A stretch of DNA of 64,000 nucleotides from an uncultured Clostridia bacterium (GTDB lineage Bacteria; Bacillota; Clostridia; Lachnospirales; Anaerotignaceae): NCBI GenBank assembly GCA_902477755.1, contig CABSIK010000007.1:85299-149298 (forward strand), read 5' to 3'. The notes beneath the pieces were generated by a model. That model searched no databases and had not been told where the DNA came from. It worked only from the letters and a program-made list of their open reading frames with translations. Both the position numbers and the translations under genes were made by a program. Below, one piece after another: positions 38,237 to 44,983 of this stretch; position 1 is the stretch's first letter, and each line of letters starts with the position of its first letter.

Positions 38237-38824
38237 ATGGGACTTGGCAAAAATATTAAAACTATTTTAGATTCCATCCAGCGTACCGTTCCTTGGCTGG
38301 CTCAACAAACAGGAATACCCACACAAACGATCTATTCAATGATACGAAATAACAGTAAGAGCACAGATGATAATACACTTGAAAAATTATCGGTTGCACT
38401 AAAAGTTCCACCAGCTTTTTTAACTTCCGAAGATTTTACAAAAATACCCTCAAACGTAGCATTTGATGATACTCTTTCTTATATTCAAAAGCAATTTATG
38501 CACCCTGATTTTGATAGGATCTTATTTAATACAGTTGCAAACTGTGCCGATCTTTCGGTAATATATGATGATCTATTCCATGAAGCTATCATAAACACAG
38601 CTTCAAATATTCCTGATAACCCTATAAAAAATGCCTTGCTTGAAGGCTTAACAAATACATCTGATTTGGAAGAAGATTTTATCTTGACTAAACTTATTAG
38701 TTATTATTATCAATTCAATTTAGATGGTAAACGAGCAATGCTCCAACGTGTCAAAGAACTTTCTTTTGTTCCAGACTATATTGCCAAAAAGAAGGACTCT
38801 TGTAATAACAACCAGGACAAATAA
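38237..38824 (+). CDS. XRE-family repressor of the element
   Basis: A 195-residue protein with an N-terminal helix-turn-helix (LDSIQRTVPWLAQQTGIPTQTIYSMIRNNSKSTDDNTLEKLSVALKVP, residues 10-58) and a helical C-terminal half without the peptidase motif of LexA/CI-type repressors. AAAAAGGAGG lies before the ATG. It is 14 bases upstream of the integrase gene, so repressor and integrase may share a transcript. Confidence 0.8.
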   Translation: MGLGKNIKTILDSIQRTVPWLAQQTGIPTQTIYSMIRNNSKSTDDNTLEKLSVALKVPPAFLTSEDFTKIPSNVAFDDTLSYIQKQFMHPDFDRILFNTVANCADLSVIYDDLFHEAIINTASNIPDNPIKNALLEGLTNTSDLEEDFILTKLISYYYQFNLDGKRAMLQRVKELSFVPDYIAKKKDSCNNNQDK

Positions 38825-38838
38825 AGGGGTGTTATATC

Positions 38839-40227
38839 ATGGCAAGCATACGAAAACGTGGCAACTCATACCAAATACGTGCCTCTGCTGGATATGATAT
38901 AGACGGTAAGCAAATTGTTAAGGTTAAAACCTTTCGCCCACCTGCAGGATGGAGTGAAAAGCGGATAGAAAAGGAAGTGCAGCGGCTCGCCGTAGAATTT
39001 GAAAACGAGATTTCCGCTGGTCACTACGTCAACAAGTCAATCAAATTTGCCGACTTTTCCGCTTTTTGGATGAAAGAGCACGCAGAAAAAACCCTGCGCT
39101 TGAATACTGTACGCTATTACAAGCGCCTTTTGTCCCGTATCAATGCCGCAATCGGGCATATTCGCATAGACCAATTACAACCGCTCCACCTTATGTCGTT
39201 TTATAACAACCTTGCAGAGGACGGTATAAAGGACAAACATACCAGTACGCCCATTGATGACATTAACCGCATACGGAAAGAAGCCGGCTTCACTATGGCA
39301 AAGCTGGCTGCCGCTTCCGATCTATCAATCAATACCGTTGCTAATGCCTGCAAAGGGCAAAATCTATATACAGCAAATGCTTTGAAGATATGCAGCGGGC
39401 TTAATATGCCTTATGAAATGCTTTATAAAGACACTGATCCGCTTCTAAGGCTGTCTACTGCCACCATTAAAAACTATCATGTATTGATTTCCTCCATCAT
39501 GTCTACCGCTGTTCAATGGGGTTACGTTGTAGACAATCCATGTAAGCGGGTAAGCCCTCCAAAGGTTACACATAAACCAGGCGTTACCCTCACCAGCGAG
39601 GAAACCAATACACTATTCCAGTGCTTAGATAATGAGCCGATCAAGTATAAAGCGGCTATTATTACGCTTGTGTGCAGCGGCTTACGCCGTAGTGAACTAT
39701 GCGGCTTAAAATGGTCTGACCTTGACTTCGACAGCGGTGTTATTGTCATATCCCGCAAGCTGGCTTATACTTCCGGCATAGGGTTATACGAGGACGAGCC
39801 AAAGACAGAAAGCGGTAAACGGGCGTTAAAATTGCCGTCCTTTGCCGTTTCCATTTTAAGAGAATACAGGAAAGCCCAAGCACAAAACCGCCTTTTATGC
39901 GGTGACAGATATGAAACCAATGACTATATTTTCGTAGGAGAAGAAGGGCACGTTATGCACCCAGACGCACTTCATAAATGGTTCACGGACTTTCTGAAAA
40001 AATACGGCTTACCCCCTATCACACTGCATAGTTTGCGCCATACTAACGCAAGTTTGCTTATTGCCAATGGGGTAGACCTTGCCACTGTATCCAAACGCCT
40101 TGGACACGCAAGCACAGCCATTACAGCCCAGATATACACCCACGCTATACAGGAAGCAGACGCACACGCAGCGGAAGCAATAGACAATATTCTTTTACGT
40201 AGCAGTCAAACGAAAGCGGCAAAATAA
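38839..40227 (+). CDS. Tyrosine integrase with an internal helix-turn-helix insertion
   Basis: A 462-residue integrase of the Tn916 type. Residues 1-60 form the arm-binding domain (SIRKRGNSYQIRASAGYDIDGKQ). The core-binding domain starts near 75 and is interrupted after QPLHLMSFYNNLAEDGI by about 60 residues that form an XRE-like helix-turn-helix (INRIRKEAGFTMAKLAAASDLSINTVANACKG ... LKICSGLNMPYEMLY), then resumes with STATIKNYHVLISSIMSTAVQWGYV. The catalytic domain has Arg in CSGLRRSELCGLKW, HSLRHTNASLL, GHAS and the nucleophile Tyr in TAQIYTHAI. The 21-base right att repeat starts 6 bases after the stop. Confidence 0.9.
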   Translation: MASIRKRGNSYQIRASAGYDIDGKQIVKVKTFRPPAGWSEKRIEKEVQRLAVEFENEISAGHYVNKSIKFADFSAFWMKEHAEKTLRLNTVRYYKRLLSRINAAIGHIRIDQLQPLHLMSFYNNLAEDGIKDKHTSTPIDDINRIRKEAGFTMAKLAAASDLSINTVANACKGQNLYTANALKICSGLNMPYEMLYKDTDPLLRLSTATIKNYHVLISSIMSTAVQWGYVVDNPCKRVSPPKVTHKPGVTLTSEETNTLFQCLDNEPIKYKAAIITLVCSGLRRSELCGLKWSDLDFDSGVIVISRKLAYTSGIGLYEDEPKTESGKRALKLPSFAVSILREYRKAQAQNRLLCGDRYETNDYIFVGEEGHVMHPDALHKWFTDFLKKYGLPPITLHSLRHTNASLLIANGVDLATVSKRLGHASTAITAQIYTHAIQEADAHAAEAIDNILLRSSQTKAAK

Positions 40228-40232
40228 ACTCC

Positions 40233-40253
40233 ATAATGGACAAATAATGGACA
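40233..40253. repeat. Right attachment site
   Basis: Exact copy of the 21-base sequence at 30806-30826; two TAATGGACA words in tandem. Confidence 0.8.
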
Positions 40254-40277
40254 AAACCCCTATTTGAATAAAAATAA

Positions 40278-40323
40278 ACGAAAGCCCGATACTCAATAAA
40301 ACATTGATATATCAGGCTTTTAT
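40278..40323 (+). terminator. Hairpin after the integrase
   Basis: AAAGCCCGATA and TATCAGGCTTT pair around AATAAAACATTGA-type loop sequence and are followed by a short TATAT tail; a weak terminator. Confidence 0.5.
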
Positions 40324-40412
40324 ATATGTTCAATATTTGAAATTGTATGTCTTTATTTGAAATTCTATATTTTCCAGGTGACAAATCAGTTCTAAAAAAA
40401 GAGGTAACTGTC

Positions 40413-40997
40413 ATGAAATACCCTGCCATCAAGCCTGTTCCCCATACAGGCAAAGAACATATTACAGACGAAAAGGGAAATCCCGTTTCTTCTCTGCTGG
40501 ATTTTTGGCGTTGGGCACACTCTGACCTCATGGGAAATGCAGAACGGGGCATTTTGGCAGAATATCTGGTGGCTTGCGCCTTAGATATTCCCAAAAATGT
40601 CCGTGGTCTTTGGGATCGCTATGACTTGATTACACCAGAAGGCATTACCATTGAAGTCAAATCCTCCGGTTATCTGCAATCATGGGGACAGGAAAAACTT
40701 TCTGCCATTTCTTTCGGAATTGCCCCCACAAAAGGCTGGGACGATAAAACCAATACCTATGAAAAGAAATCAAAACGGCAGGCACAAGTTTATGTATTCT
40801 GTGTCCATCATCATCAGGAACAGGAAACTGCCAATCCACTGGATACCAGTCAATGGACTTTTTATGTGCTTCCCACCAAAACACTGAATGAAAAAGTAGG
40901 TGCACAAAAGCGAATCACGCTTTCGGCTTTGCAAAAATTAGGCGCTATTCCAGCTTCTTTTGGAGAACTTCATCAAATAGTTCATGAAATCAAATAA
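40413..40997 (+). CDS. PD-(D/E)XK nuclease-like protein
   Basis: A 194-residue protein. The stretch RGILAEYLVACALDIP ... WDRYDLITPEGITIEVKSSGYLQSW (about 48-90) has the Glu, Asp and ExK spacing of restriction-endonuclease-like nucleases. RQAQVYVFCVHHH and FYVLPTKTLNE follow as core strands. AAAAGAGG precedes the ATG. It lies 160 bases outside the right att site and ends at a terminator, so it belongs to the chromosome or to a previous island. It could be a lone defence nuclease or a repair-type protein; no partner methylase is present. Confidence 0.65.
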   Translation: MKYPAIKPVPHTGKEHITDEKGNPVSSLLDFWRWAHSDLMGNAERGILAEYLVACALDIPKNVRGLWDRYDLITPEGITIEVKSSGYLQSWGQEKLSAISFGIAPTKGWDDKTNTYEKKSKRQAQVYVFCVHHHQEQETANPLDTSQWTFYVLPTKTLNEKVGAQKRITLSALQKLGAIPASFGELHQIVHEIK

Positions 40998-40998
40998 C

Positions 40999-41033
40999 AA
41001 AACCCCCTGTCCTTCTACGACAGGGGGTTTTCT
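40999..41033. terminator. Intrinsic terminator between convergent genes
   Basis: AAACCCCCTGTC-CTTC-TACGACAGGGGGTTTT: a strong stem between the nuclease-like gene and the acetyltransferase gene, usable on both strands. Confidence 0.85.
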
Positions 41034-41492
41034 TTATCTGCCCAAAACATTTTCTGTTGTATCTTCTCCCGTCAGGGACTTTGAAAACTTATAATGGAAG
41101 TTCTGCATACCTTCTCGCAAATAGAACCTATGGGTATTTTTCCGCAGCTGGTTGCAGGCAACTTCGATCTGCACACAGCCAGCTTCTTTCGCCAAATCAC
41201 TGGCGTATATGAGCATTTCACCGCCGATGCCGTTGCTTCTGGCGTTTTTATCCACGGCAAATTCCATGATTTCCGCCACAAAAGCGGCATGGTGCAGCTG
41301 CCTTTCTATGCGAAGATGGAGAACACCTTTTACCTGTTTTTCTTCTTCCCAGACCAAAAAGACATGGCGCTTGTCTGCCAGCATTTCCTCATACATTTGG
41401 GAAAAAGCATCCCACGGCAGTTCCTTCTCCTCCATATCACAAATCAGTTCATAAATGCCATGGCAGTCCTCCGCCTTTCCTTTTCTGACCAT
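41034..41492 (-). CDS. GNAT-family N-acetyltransferase
   Basis: A 152-residue GNAT protein. VFLVWEEEKQVKGVLHLRIERQLHHAAFVAEIMEFAVDKNARSNGIGGEMLIYASDLAKEAGCVQIEVACNQLRKNTHRFYLREGM contains the acetyl-CoA loop (RSNGIGGEML, variant of Q/RxxGxG/A) and the following helix. The target is unknown. The ATG at 41492 follows GGAGGGA; an in-frame start farther upstream lies over the promoter of the toxin module on the other strand. Confidence 0.85.
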   Translation of the reverse strand: MVRKGKAEDCHGIYELICDMEEKELPWDAFSQMYEEMLADKRHVFLVWEEEKQVKGVLHLRIERQLHHAAFVAEIMEFAVDKNARSNGIGGEMLIYASDLAKEAGCVQIEVACNQLRKNTHRFYLREGMQNFHYKFSKSLTGEDTTENVLGR

Positions 41493-41521
41493 GCAATCCC
41501 TCCATTTCTGCCAAAAATCCA

Positions 41522-41550
41522 TGGAAAACCCTACCAAATCATGATAGAAT
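41522..41550 (+). promoter_or_regulatory. Promoter of toxin mRNA, copy 2
   Basis: TGGAAA (41522-41527) and TAGAAT (41545-41550), 17-base spacer, matching the first module. Confidence 0.65.
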
Positions 41551-41607
41551 AAAGTAAGGGTTGCCGTTTGGCGGTTCAGTCACTTTCCCACGAGGGGAGG
41601 TGATACG

Positions 41608-41691
41608 ATGGTTACCTATAACAAATTGTTTCAATTCTGCTTAGTGATCATTGGCGTTATCACCTTATGTCATTTACATAAGAGATCATAA
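41608..41691 (+). CDS. Type I toxin-like membrane peptide, copy 2
   Basis: A 27-residue peptide, nearly identical to the copy at 32180 (MVTYNKLFQFC, helix LVIIGVITLC, end HLHKRS). The ribosome-binding site GGGGAGGTGAT and its internal complement ATCACCT are conserved. The long-range stem is GGGTTGCCG (41558) with CGGCAACCC (41763): relative to copy 1, an A-T pair has become G-C, a compensatory change that supports folding of the mRNA. This copy is outside the integrated element. Confidence 0.72.
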   Translation: MVTYNKLFQFCLVIIGVITLCHLHKRS

Positions 41692-41778
41692 AAAGCGACC
41701 GCCTAACCTGCGAAGTTAGACGGTCTTATCCACATATTCAGGACTGACCGCCTCGCGAAAAACGGCAACCCTCTTTCT
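41690..41778 (-). ncRNA. Antisense antitoxin RNA, copy 2
   Basis: Minus-strand TTGCAA (41808-41813), 17 bases, TAATAT (41785-41790), and a hairpin (about 41696-41726) followed by T5, as in copy 1. It overlaps the toxin mRNA 3' part and its stop codon. Confidence 0.6.
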
Positions 41779-41789
41779 AAGATTATATT

Positions 41790-41823
41790 ACAGCCTTTGC
41801 AAATAAATTGCAAGGGCTTTTTC
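41790..41823 (+). terminator. Terminator of toxin mRNA, copy 2
   Basis: GCCTTTGCAA-ATAAA-TTGCAAGGGC followed by T5. Confidence 0.75.
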
Positions 41824-41869
41824 ATTGGCTATTCCAGATACATTGCTGTCAAAAACCGACAAATATGCC

Positions 41870-41898
41870 TTGCGTAGTGCCTGCATCCATAGTATACT
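41870..41898 (+). promoter_or_regulatory. Promoter of the second small peptide gene
   Basis: TTGCGT (41870-41875) and TATACT (41893-41898) with a 17-base spacer, 47 bases before the ATG. Confidence 0.6.
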
Positions 41899-41944
41899 GA
41901 CTTCGTTGTCATGCCCATTCCGACAACGGAAAGGGGGGAGTTCC

Positions 41945-42040
41945 ATGGAAATACTTCTTTCGCTTCTGGTTTCTGTCGTGGGCGGTATAGCTTGCCACTA
42001 TATTGTCAAATGGTTAGATAGAAACGACAATGACAACTAG
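41945..42040 (+). CDS. Small membrane peptide, type I toxin-like
   Basis: A 31-residue peptide with one membrane helix (LLSLLVSVVGGIACHYIV) and a charged tail (KWLDRNDNDN). GAAAGGGGGG precedes the ATG and a consensus-like promoter is upstream, so it is a real gene although short. Similar helix-plus-KWLD peptides are widespread in Lachnospiraceae. Toxicity is inferred only from size, topology and the neighbouring toxin module. Followed by a strong terminator. Confidence 0.62.
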   Translation: MEILLSLLVSVVGGIACHYIVKWLDRNDNDN

Positions 42041-42048
42041 CCAACAAA

Positions 42049-42086
42049 GAAAGCCCCGGAGGTCGCATCTCCGGGGCTTTCGCTTT
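42049..42086 (+). terminator. Intrinsic terminator
   Basis: AAAGCCCCGGAG-GTCGCA-TCTCCGGGGCTTT, a very stable stem just after the small peptide gene. Confidence 0.8.
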
Positions 42087-42087
42087 T

Positions 42088-42256
42088 GGTTCCATGGATA
42101 GAACTTCTTTCGCTTGCCTACTGGTATTGTAGCACAACTCAATACCAGTATCAAGTATATGTTGTTTCTCTCTCTTTTACTCCCAGAACCCTATGAAAAC
42201 AATACCATATTACCATAAGGGAGATAATCTCATGAATTGTTTTTATTCCGCTTAGC
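42088..42256. pseudogene. Decayed copies of the small peptide and toxin genes
   Basis: 42091-42125 resembles the start of the 31-residue peptide gene (TTCCATGGA, ACTTCTTTCGCTT) without an open frame. 42119-42150 is a perfect 11-base inverted repeat. 42205-42250 resembles the toxin start (GGGAGATAATCTCATG, AATTGTTT, TTCCGCTTAGCAATCATTG) with the frame broken after a few codons. Confidence 0.55.
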
Positions 42257-42258
42257 AA

Positions 42259-42597
42259 TCATTGCCTATCTCCATCTGTCTTTTCTTGTTCTTCCGCTCC
42301 TTTGCGCAATCTGGAGAATTTCCGGGAGCGAATAAATTCAAATACCATTGTCGGCACAAACAACAGCAGAATGATCCCGATCCGTTTCCACAAAGAAACG
42401 ATACACTGCCCTGACGAAAAACAAAACGAATACACCAGCAACGGCAGCGCCGCCAAAATCCATGACACCGCCTGCCAGCGGATATAGGACTTTGTCCATG
42501 GTCTATGCCGATGGGCTTCCGGGATTTTCTGAAAACCAAAAAGCCCCACAATGCCATACAGCAAATAGCCAAAGGCAAGCAGCCGCAGAAAATCCAT
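42259..42597 (-). CDS. Small membrane protein, unknown
   Basis: A 112-residue protein with three hydrophobic segments (LRLLAFGYLLYGIVGLFGF, AVSWILAALPLLVYSFCF and IGIILLLFVPTMVFEFI) and a charged C-terminal tail (KGAEEQEKTDGDRQ). The ATG at 42597 has AAAAAGGGGGG upstream, which favours it over an ATG 24 codons earlier. No family is recognised. It stands alone. Confidence 0.62.
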   Translation of the reverse strand: MDFLRLLAFGYLLYGIVGLFGFQKIPEAHRHRPWTKSYIRWQAVSWILAALPLLVYSFCFSSGQCIVSLWKRIGIILLLFVPTMVFEFIRSRKFSRLRKGAEEQEKTDGDRQ

Positions 42598-42681
42598 AAA
42601 CTCCCCCCTTTTTCTGCAAAAAAACGCACGAAATTCCCGTTTCCAGTTATTTCGTGCGTCTATTTTCAAAGAACCGAATCA

Positions 42682-42802
42682 GAGGCATCTTCATGAGAAA
42701 ACAAAGAATCTGTTTGGTATGTTTTCTGATAAAGACAGCCCATCGCAATTTTCCTTAAGAAATCAAGGAAAAGAAAAACCAATGTTTTCTTAAGGGAAAT
42801 TT
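42682..42802. repeat. Repeat family B, copy 3 (short form)
   Basis: Keeps the ends of the core (GGCATCTTCATGAGAAAACA, and CCTTAAGAAATCAAGG ... TTCTTAAGGG) but lacks the AATCCTT hairpin. No framing terminator stem is evident. It ends directly at the stop codon of the epimerase-fusion gene. Confidence 0.7.
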
Positions 42803-42805
42803 GCT

Positions 42806-43537
42806 TTACTTATCTGTTTCTTCTTTCTTTTCTTCTGTTGTTTCTTCTTCCTCGTCATCTTCCCATTCGGAAGGGTCCAGATCACCAAAGGCGGATTTCA
42901 GGAAATCTTCGCATTCGTCGATCTGTTCCATCTGGAACTGTACGGAATCCAGAACGGTTTCCACGTTCTTTGCGTATTTTTCCATAACAGGGTCAACTTC
43001 TTCTTCGGTCATATCTTCTTCGGAAGTCACTTCTTCCGCAGCTGCCGCTGTCACATCCGCTGCCGCTTCTGCCACAGGTGCTTCTTCCGCAGGAGCTTCT
43101 GCTGCTTTTTCTGCTGCTGCTTCGTCTGCATCCAGTTCGTCCAGATCCAGATCGTCCCAGTCTTCTTCTTCGTTGCGGCGTTTTGCCTGCAATTTTTCTT
43201 TATATGTTCTTGCGTCTTCTTTCAGTTCCTGCGCTTTTTCTGTCATGCGGAATGCAGCGCTTCTTACTTTGGGCTGCATTTCGTCCGCTTTATCCGCAAC
43301 CTTTGTTGCCACTTCACGGACACGGGGCTGGAGCTGTTCCGCTTTTTCCCCAACAGTTCTTGCCACACTGCCCAGTACAGCGCTGGCTTTTTCCAGTGCG
43401 CTGCCTACAGCTTTGCCCAGACCGTCTTTTTCCAGACCTGCGCCGTTTTGCAGCACGGTCAGCAGTCTTTCCGCTTCATCCACATTGATGAGCCCTTTTT
43501 CCAGCATGCTCAAAATTGCCATACGTTCTTCTTTCAT
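42806..43537 (-). CDS. Acidic SHOCT-like/coiled-coil protein from an internal start
   Basis: In frame with, and at the 3' part of, the epimerase gene. The ATG at 43537 has AAGGAGG 9 bases upstream, as strong as the main start sites in the window. The 243-residue product starts with the two-helix MKEERMAILSMLEKGLINVDEAERLLTVL, which normally stands at the N-terminus of YvlB/LiaX-like envelope-stress proteins. It then has helices with repeated EKAxxLxPxVRxxAxK-like units (KAEQLQPRVREVATKVADKADEMQPKVRSAA) and an acidic tail ending EEETTEEKKEETDK. No membrane segment. Whether it exists as a free protein is inferred. Confidence 0.55.
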   Translation of the reverse strand: MKEERMAILSMLEKGLINVDEAERLLTVLQNGAGLEKDGLGKAVGSALEKASAVLGSVARTVGEKAEQLQPRVREVATKVADKADEMQPKVRSAAFRMTEKAQELKEDARTYKEKLQAKRRNEEEDWDDLDLDELDADEAAAEKAAEAPAEEAPVAEAAADVTAAAAEEVTSEEDMTEEEVDPVMEKYAKNVETVLDSVQFQMEQIDECEDFLKSAFGDLDPSEWEDDEEEETTEEKKEETDK

Positions 43538-44716
43538 AGGTTTTTCCTCCTTGCCGGTTGTGATGGTATAATCTTCGGGGCGCGCCTCCTGTTTGCCGAA
43601 AGCATAAAGGATGGCTGCTGCAATACGCTTGGAAGCGTTGCCGTCCCCGAAGGGATTTTTTGCCTGTGCCATGGATTCATAAACAGCTGCGTCTGTCAGC
43701 AGTTCTTTTGCCATGGCGTAAATGGTTTCTTCGTCAGTGCCTGCCAGTTTCAGTGTGCCGGCTTCCACCCCTTCGGGGCGTTCTGTCACGTTACGCAGTA
43801 CCAGCACAGGTTTGCCCATGGAAGGCACTTCTTCCTGCAAACCGCCGCTGTCTGTCATAACGAAGAAAGAACGGCACATCAAGTTATGCATATCTTTCAG
43901 ATCCAGAGGGTCTGTCAGGTGGATACGGGGGTTATTCCCAAGGATACGGTGTACGGGCTCCACAACGGCAGGGTTTTTATGGACAGCGTAAACCACTTCC
44001 ACATCGGGGAAGTCCTCTACAATGCGTTTTACCGCATGGCAGATGTTTTCTAAGGGCTGTCCCAGATTTTCCCGACGGTGGGCAGTCATGGCAATGACAC
44101 GTTTGCCCTTGAAGTCGATGGTGTTCAGCACTTCTTCATGGAAGGTATAATTTTCTTCGATGGTATGTGCCAGAGCGTCGATGACTGTATTGCCAGTAAT
44201 GAAAATGCCGTCAGCGTCGATATTTTCTTTTAACAGATGTTCCTTCGCCAGTTTGGTAGGAGCAAAGTGCAGGTCTGTGAGAGCACCTGTCAGGCGGCGG
44301 TTCATTTCTTCGGGGAAAGGCTGATACTTATCATAGGTACGCAAACCAGCTTCCACATGACCCACTTTCACCTGATTATAATATGCCGCCAATGCGCCGG
44401 CAAATGTGGTGGATGTGTCCCCATGTACCAGTACGATGTCGGGTTTTTCTTCCGCCATGACTTCTTCCAGCCCTGTGAGGGCACGGGTGGTGATGCCTGC
44501 CAATGTCTGGCGGCTCTGCATGATATTCAGATCGTATTTAGGATGCAGATCAAAGATCTCCAGCACCTGATCCAGCATTTCTCTATGCTGAGCGGTGACA
44601 CAAACAATGCTTTCGATGCCTTCTGTCTGCTCCAGCACTTTCACCAGAGGTGCCATTTTGATGGCTTCGGGACGGGTGCCGAATACACTCATTACCTTAA
44701 TCATATCTTTTTGCAT
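42806..44716 (-). CDS. wecB: UDP-N-acetylglucosamine 2-epimerase fused to an acidic SHOCT-like/coiled-coil protein
   Basis: A 636-residue frame. Residues 1-385 are a complete non-hydrolysing UDP-GlcNAc 2-epimerase, which makes UDP-ManNAc for wall polymers (FGTRPEAIKMAPLV, HVEAGLRTYDKYQPFPEEMNRRL, TAHRRENLGQPL, TDSGGLQEEVPSMGKPVLVLRNVTERPEG). Residues 394-636 are unrelated: MKEERMAILSMLEKGLINVDEAERLL is a SHOCT-like helical pair, followed by Lys/Glu-rich amphipathic helices (about 430-510) and a very acidic tail. The normal epimerase ends near 380. A perfect AAGGAGG before Met394 suggests the second part is also made alone. A signal for regulation of the fusion is not seen. Confidence 0.85.
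   Translation of the reverse strand: MQKDMIKVMSVFGTRPEAIKMAPLVKVLEQTEGIESIVCVTAQHREMLDQVLEIFDLHPKYDLNIMQSRQTLAGITTRALTGLEEVMAEEKPDIVLVHGDTSTTFAGALAAYYNQVKVGHVEAGLRTYDKYQPFPEEMNRRLTGALTDLHFAPTKLAKEHLLKENIDADGIFITGNTVIDALAHTIEENYTFHEEVLNTIDFKGKRVIAMTAHRRENLGQPLENICHAVKRIVEDFPDVEVVYAVHKNPAVVEPVHRILGNNPRIHLTDPLDLKDMHNLMCRSFFVMTDSGGLQEEVPSMGKPVLVLRNVTERPEGVEAGTLKLAGTDEETIYAMAKELLTDAAVYESMAQAKNPFGDGNASKRIAAAILYAFGKQEARPEDYTITTGKEEKPMKEERMAILSMLEKGLINVDEAERLLTVLQNGAGLEKDGLGKAVGSALEKASAVLGSVARTVGEKAEQLQPRVREVATKVADKADEMQPKVRSAAFRMTEKAQELKEDARTYKEKLQAKRRNEEEDWDDLDLDELDADEAAAEKAAEAPAEEAPVAEAAADVTAAAAEEVTSEEDMTEEEVDPVMEKYAKNVETVLDSVQFQMEQIDECEDFLKSAFGDLDPSEWEDDEEEETTEEKKEETDK
43538..43553 (-). promoter_or_regulatory. 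Internal ribosome-binding site in the fusion gene
   Basis: On the minus strand CAAGGAGGAAAAACCT precedes the in-frame ATG at 43537. Confidence 0.7.
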
Positions 44717-44743
44717 AATATTCTCCTTTTATGTTACCAATGT

Positions 44744-44941
44744 TTACCAACGAAACAGACAGAGAATCAAAAGCACCGCCAGCGCGATGACTATTTTCCA
44801 GCCTTCTTTTTGATAGGAAATGTCCTCTCCTGTATGTACACGGCGCAGGATGATCTCCAGAGCCTTCAGCGCCGAAAAGACAAGCAGCGCAATCATACCG
44901 ATGAATAAGCAAACACATATCAACAAAATGCTTTCTGCCAT
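44744..44941 (-). CDS. Small two-helix membrane protein
   Basis: A 65-residue protein with two hydrophobic helices (ILLICVCLFIGMIALLVFSAL and WKIVIALAVLLILCLF) separated by a charged loop (RRVHTGEDISYQKEG). CAGGAG lies 11 bases before the ATG. It sits 27 bases upstream of the epimerase gene and is probably cotranscribed, so it may act at the membrane in the same wall-polymer pathway. No family is recognised. Confidence 0.65.
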   Translation of the reverse strand: MAESILLICVCLFIGMIALLVFSALKALEIILRRVHTGEDISYQKEGWKIVIALAVLLILCLFRW

Positions 44942-44983
44942 ATACGCTCACACTCCTGCTGGGTTGTCAGTTCGTTTCCTTCC

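Larger units (their letters stand above)
30806..40253. mobile_element. Integrated mobilisable/replicative element of about 9.4 kb
   Basis: It is bounded by an exact 21-base direct repeat (30806-30826 and 40233-40253) built from two TAATGGACAAA-like units. The tyrosine integrase gene ends 5 bases before the right copy. Inside are excisionase, repressor, HUH replication initiator, sigma-like and HTH proteins, and small regulators. No relaxase, coupling protein or type IV secretion gene is present, so it would be mobilised by other elements or moved by its Rep. Confidence 0.82.
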
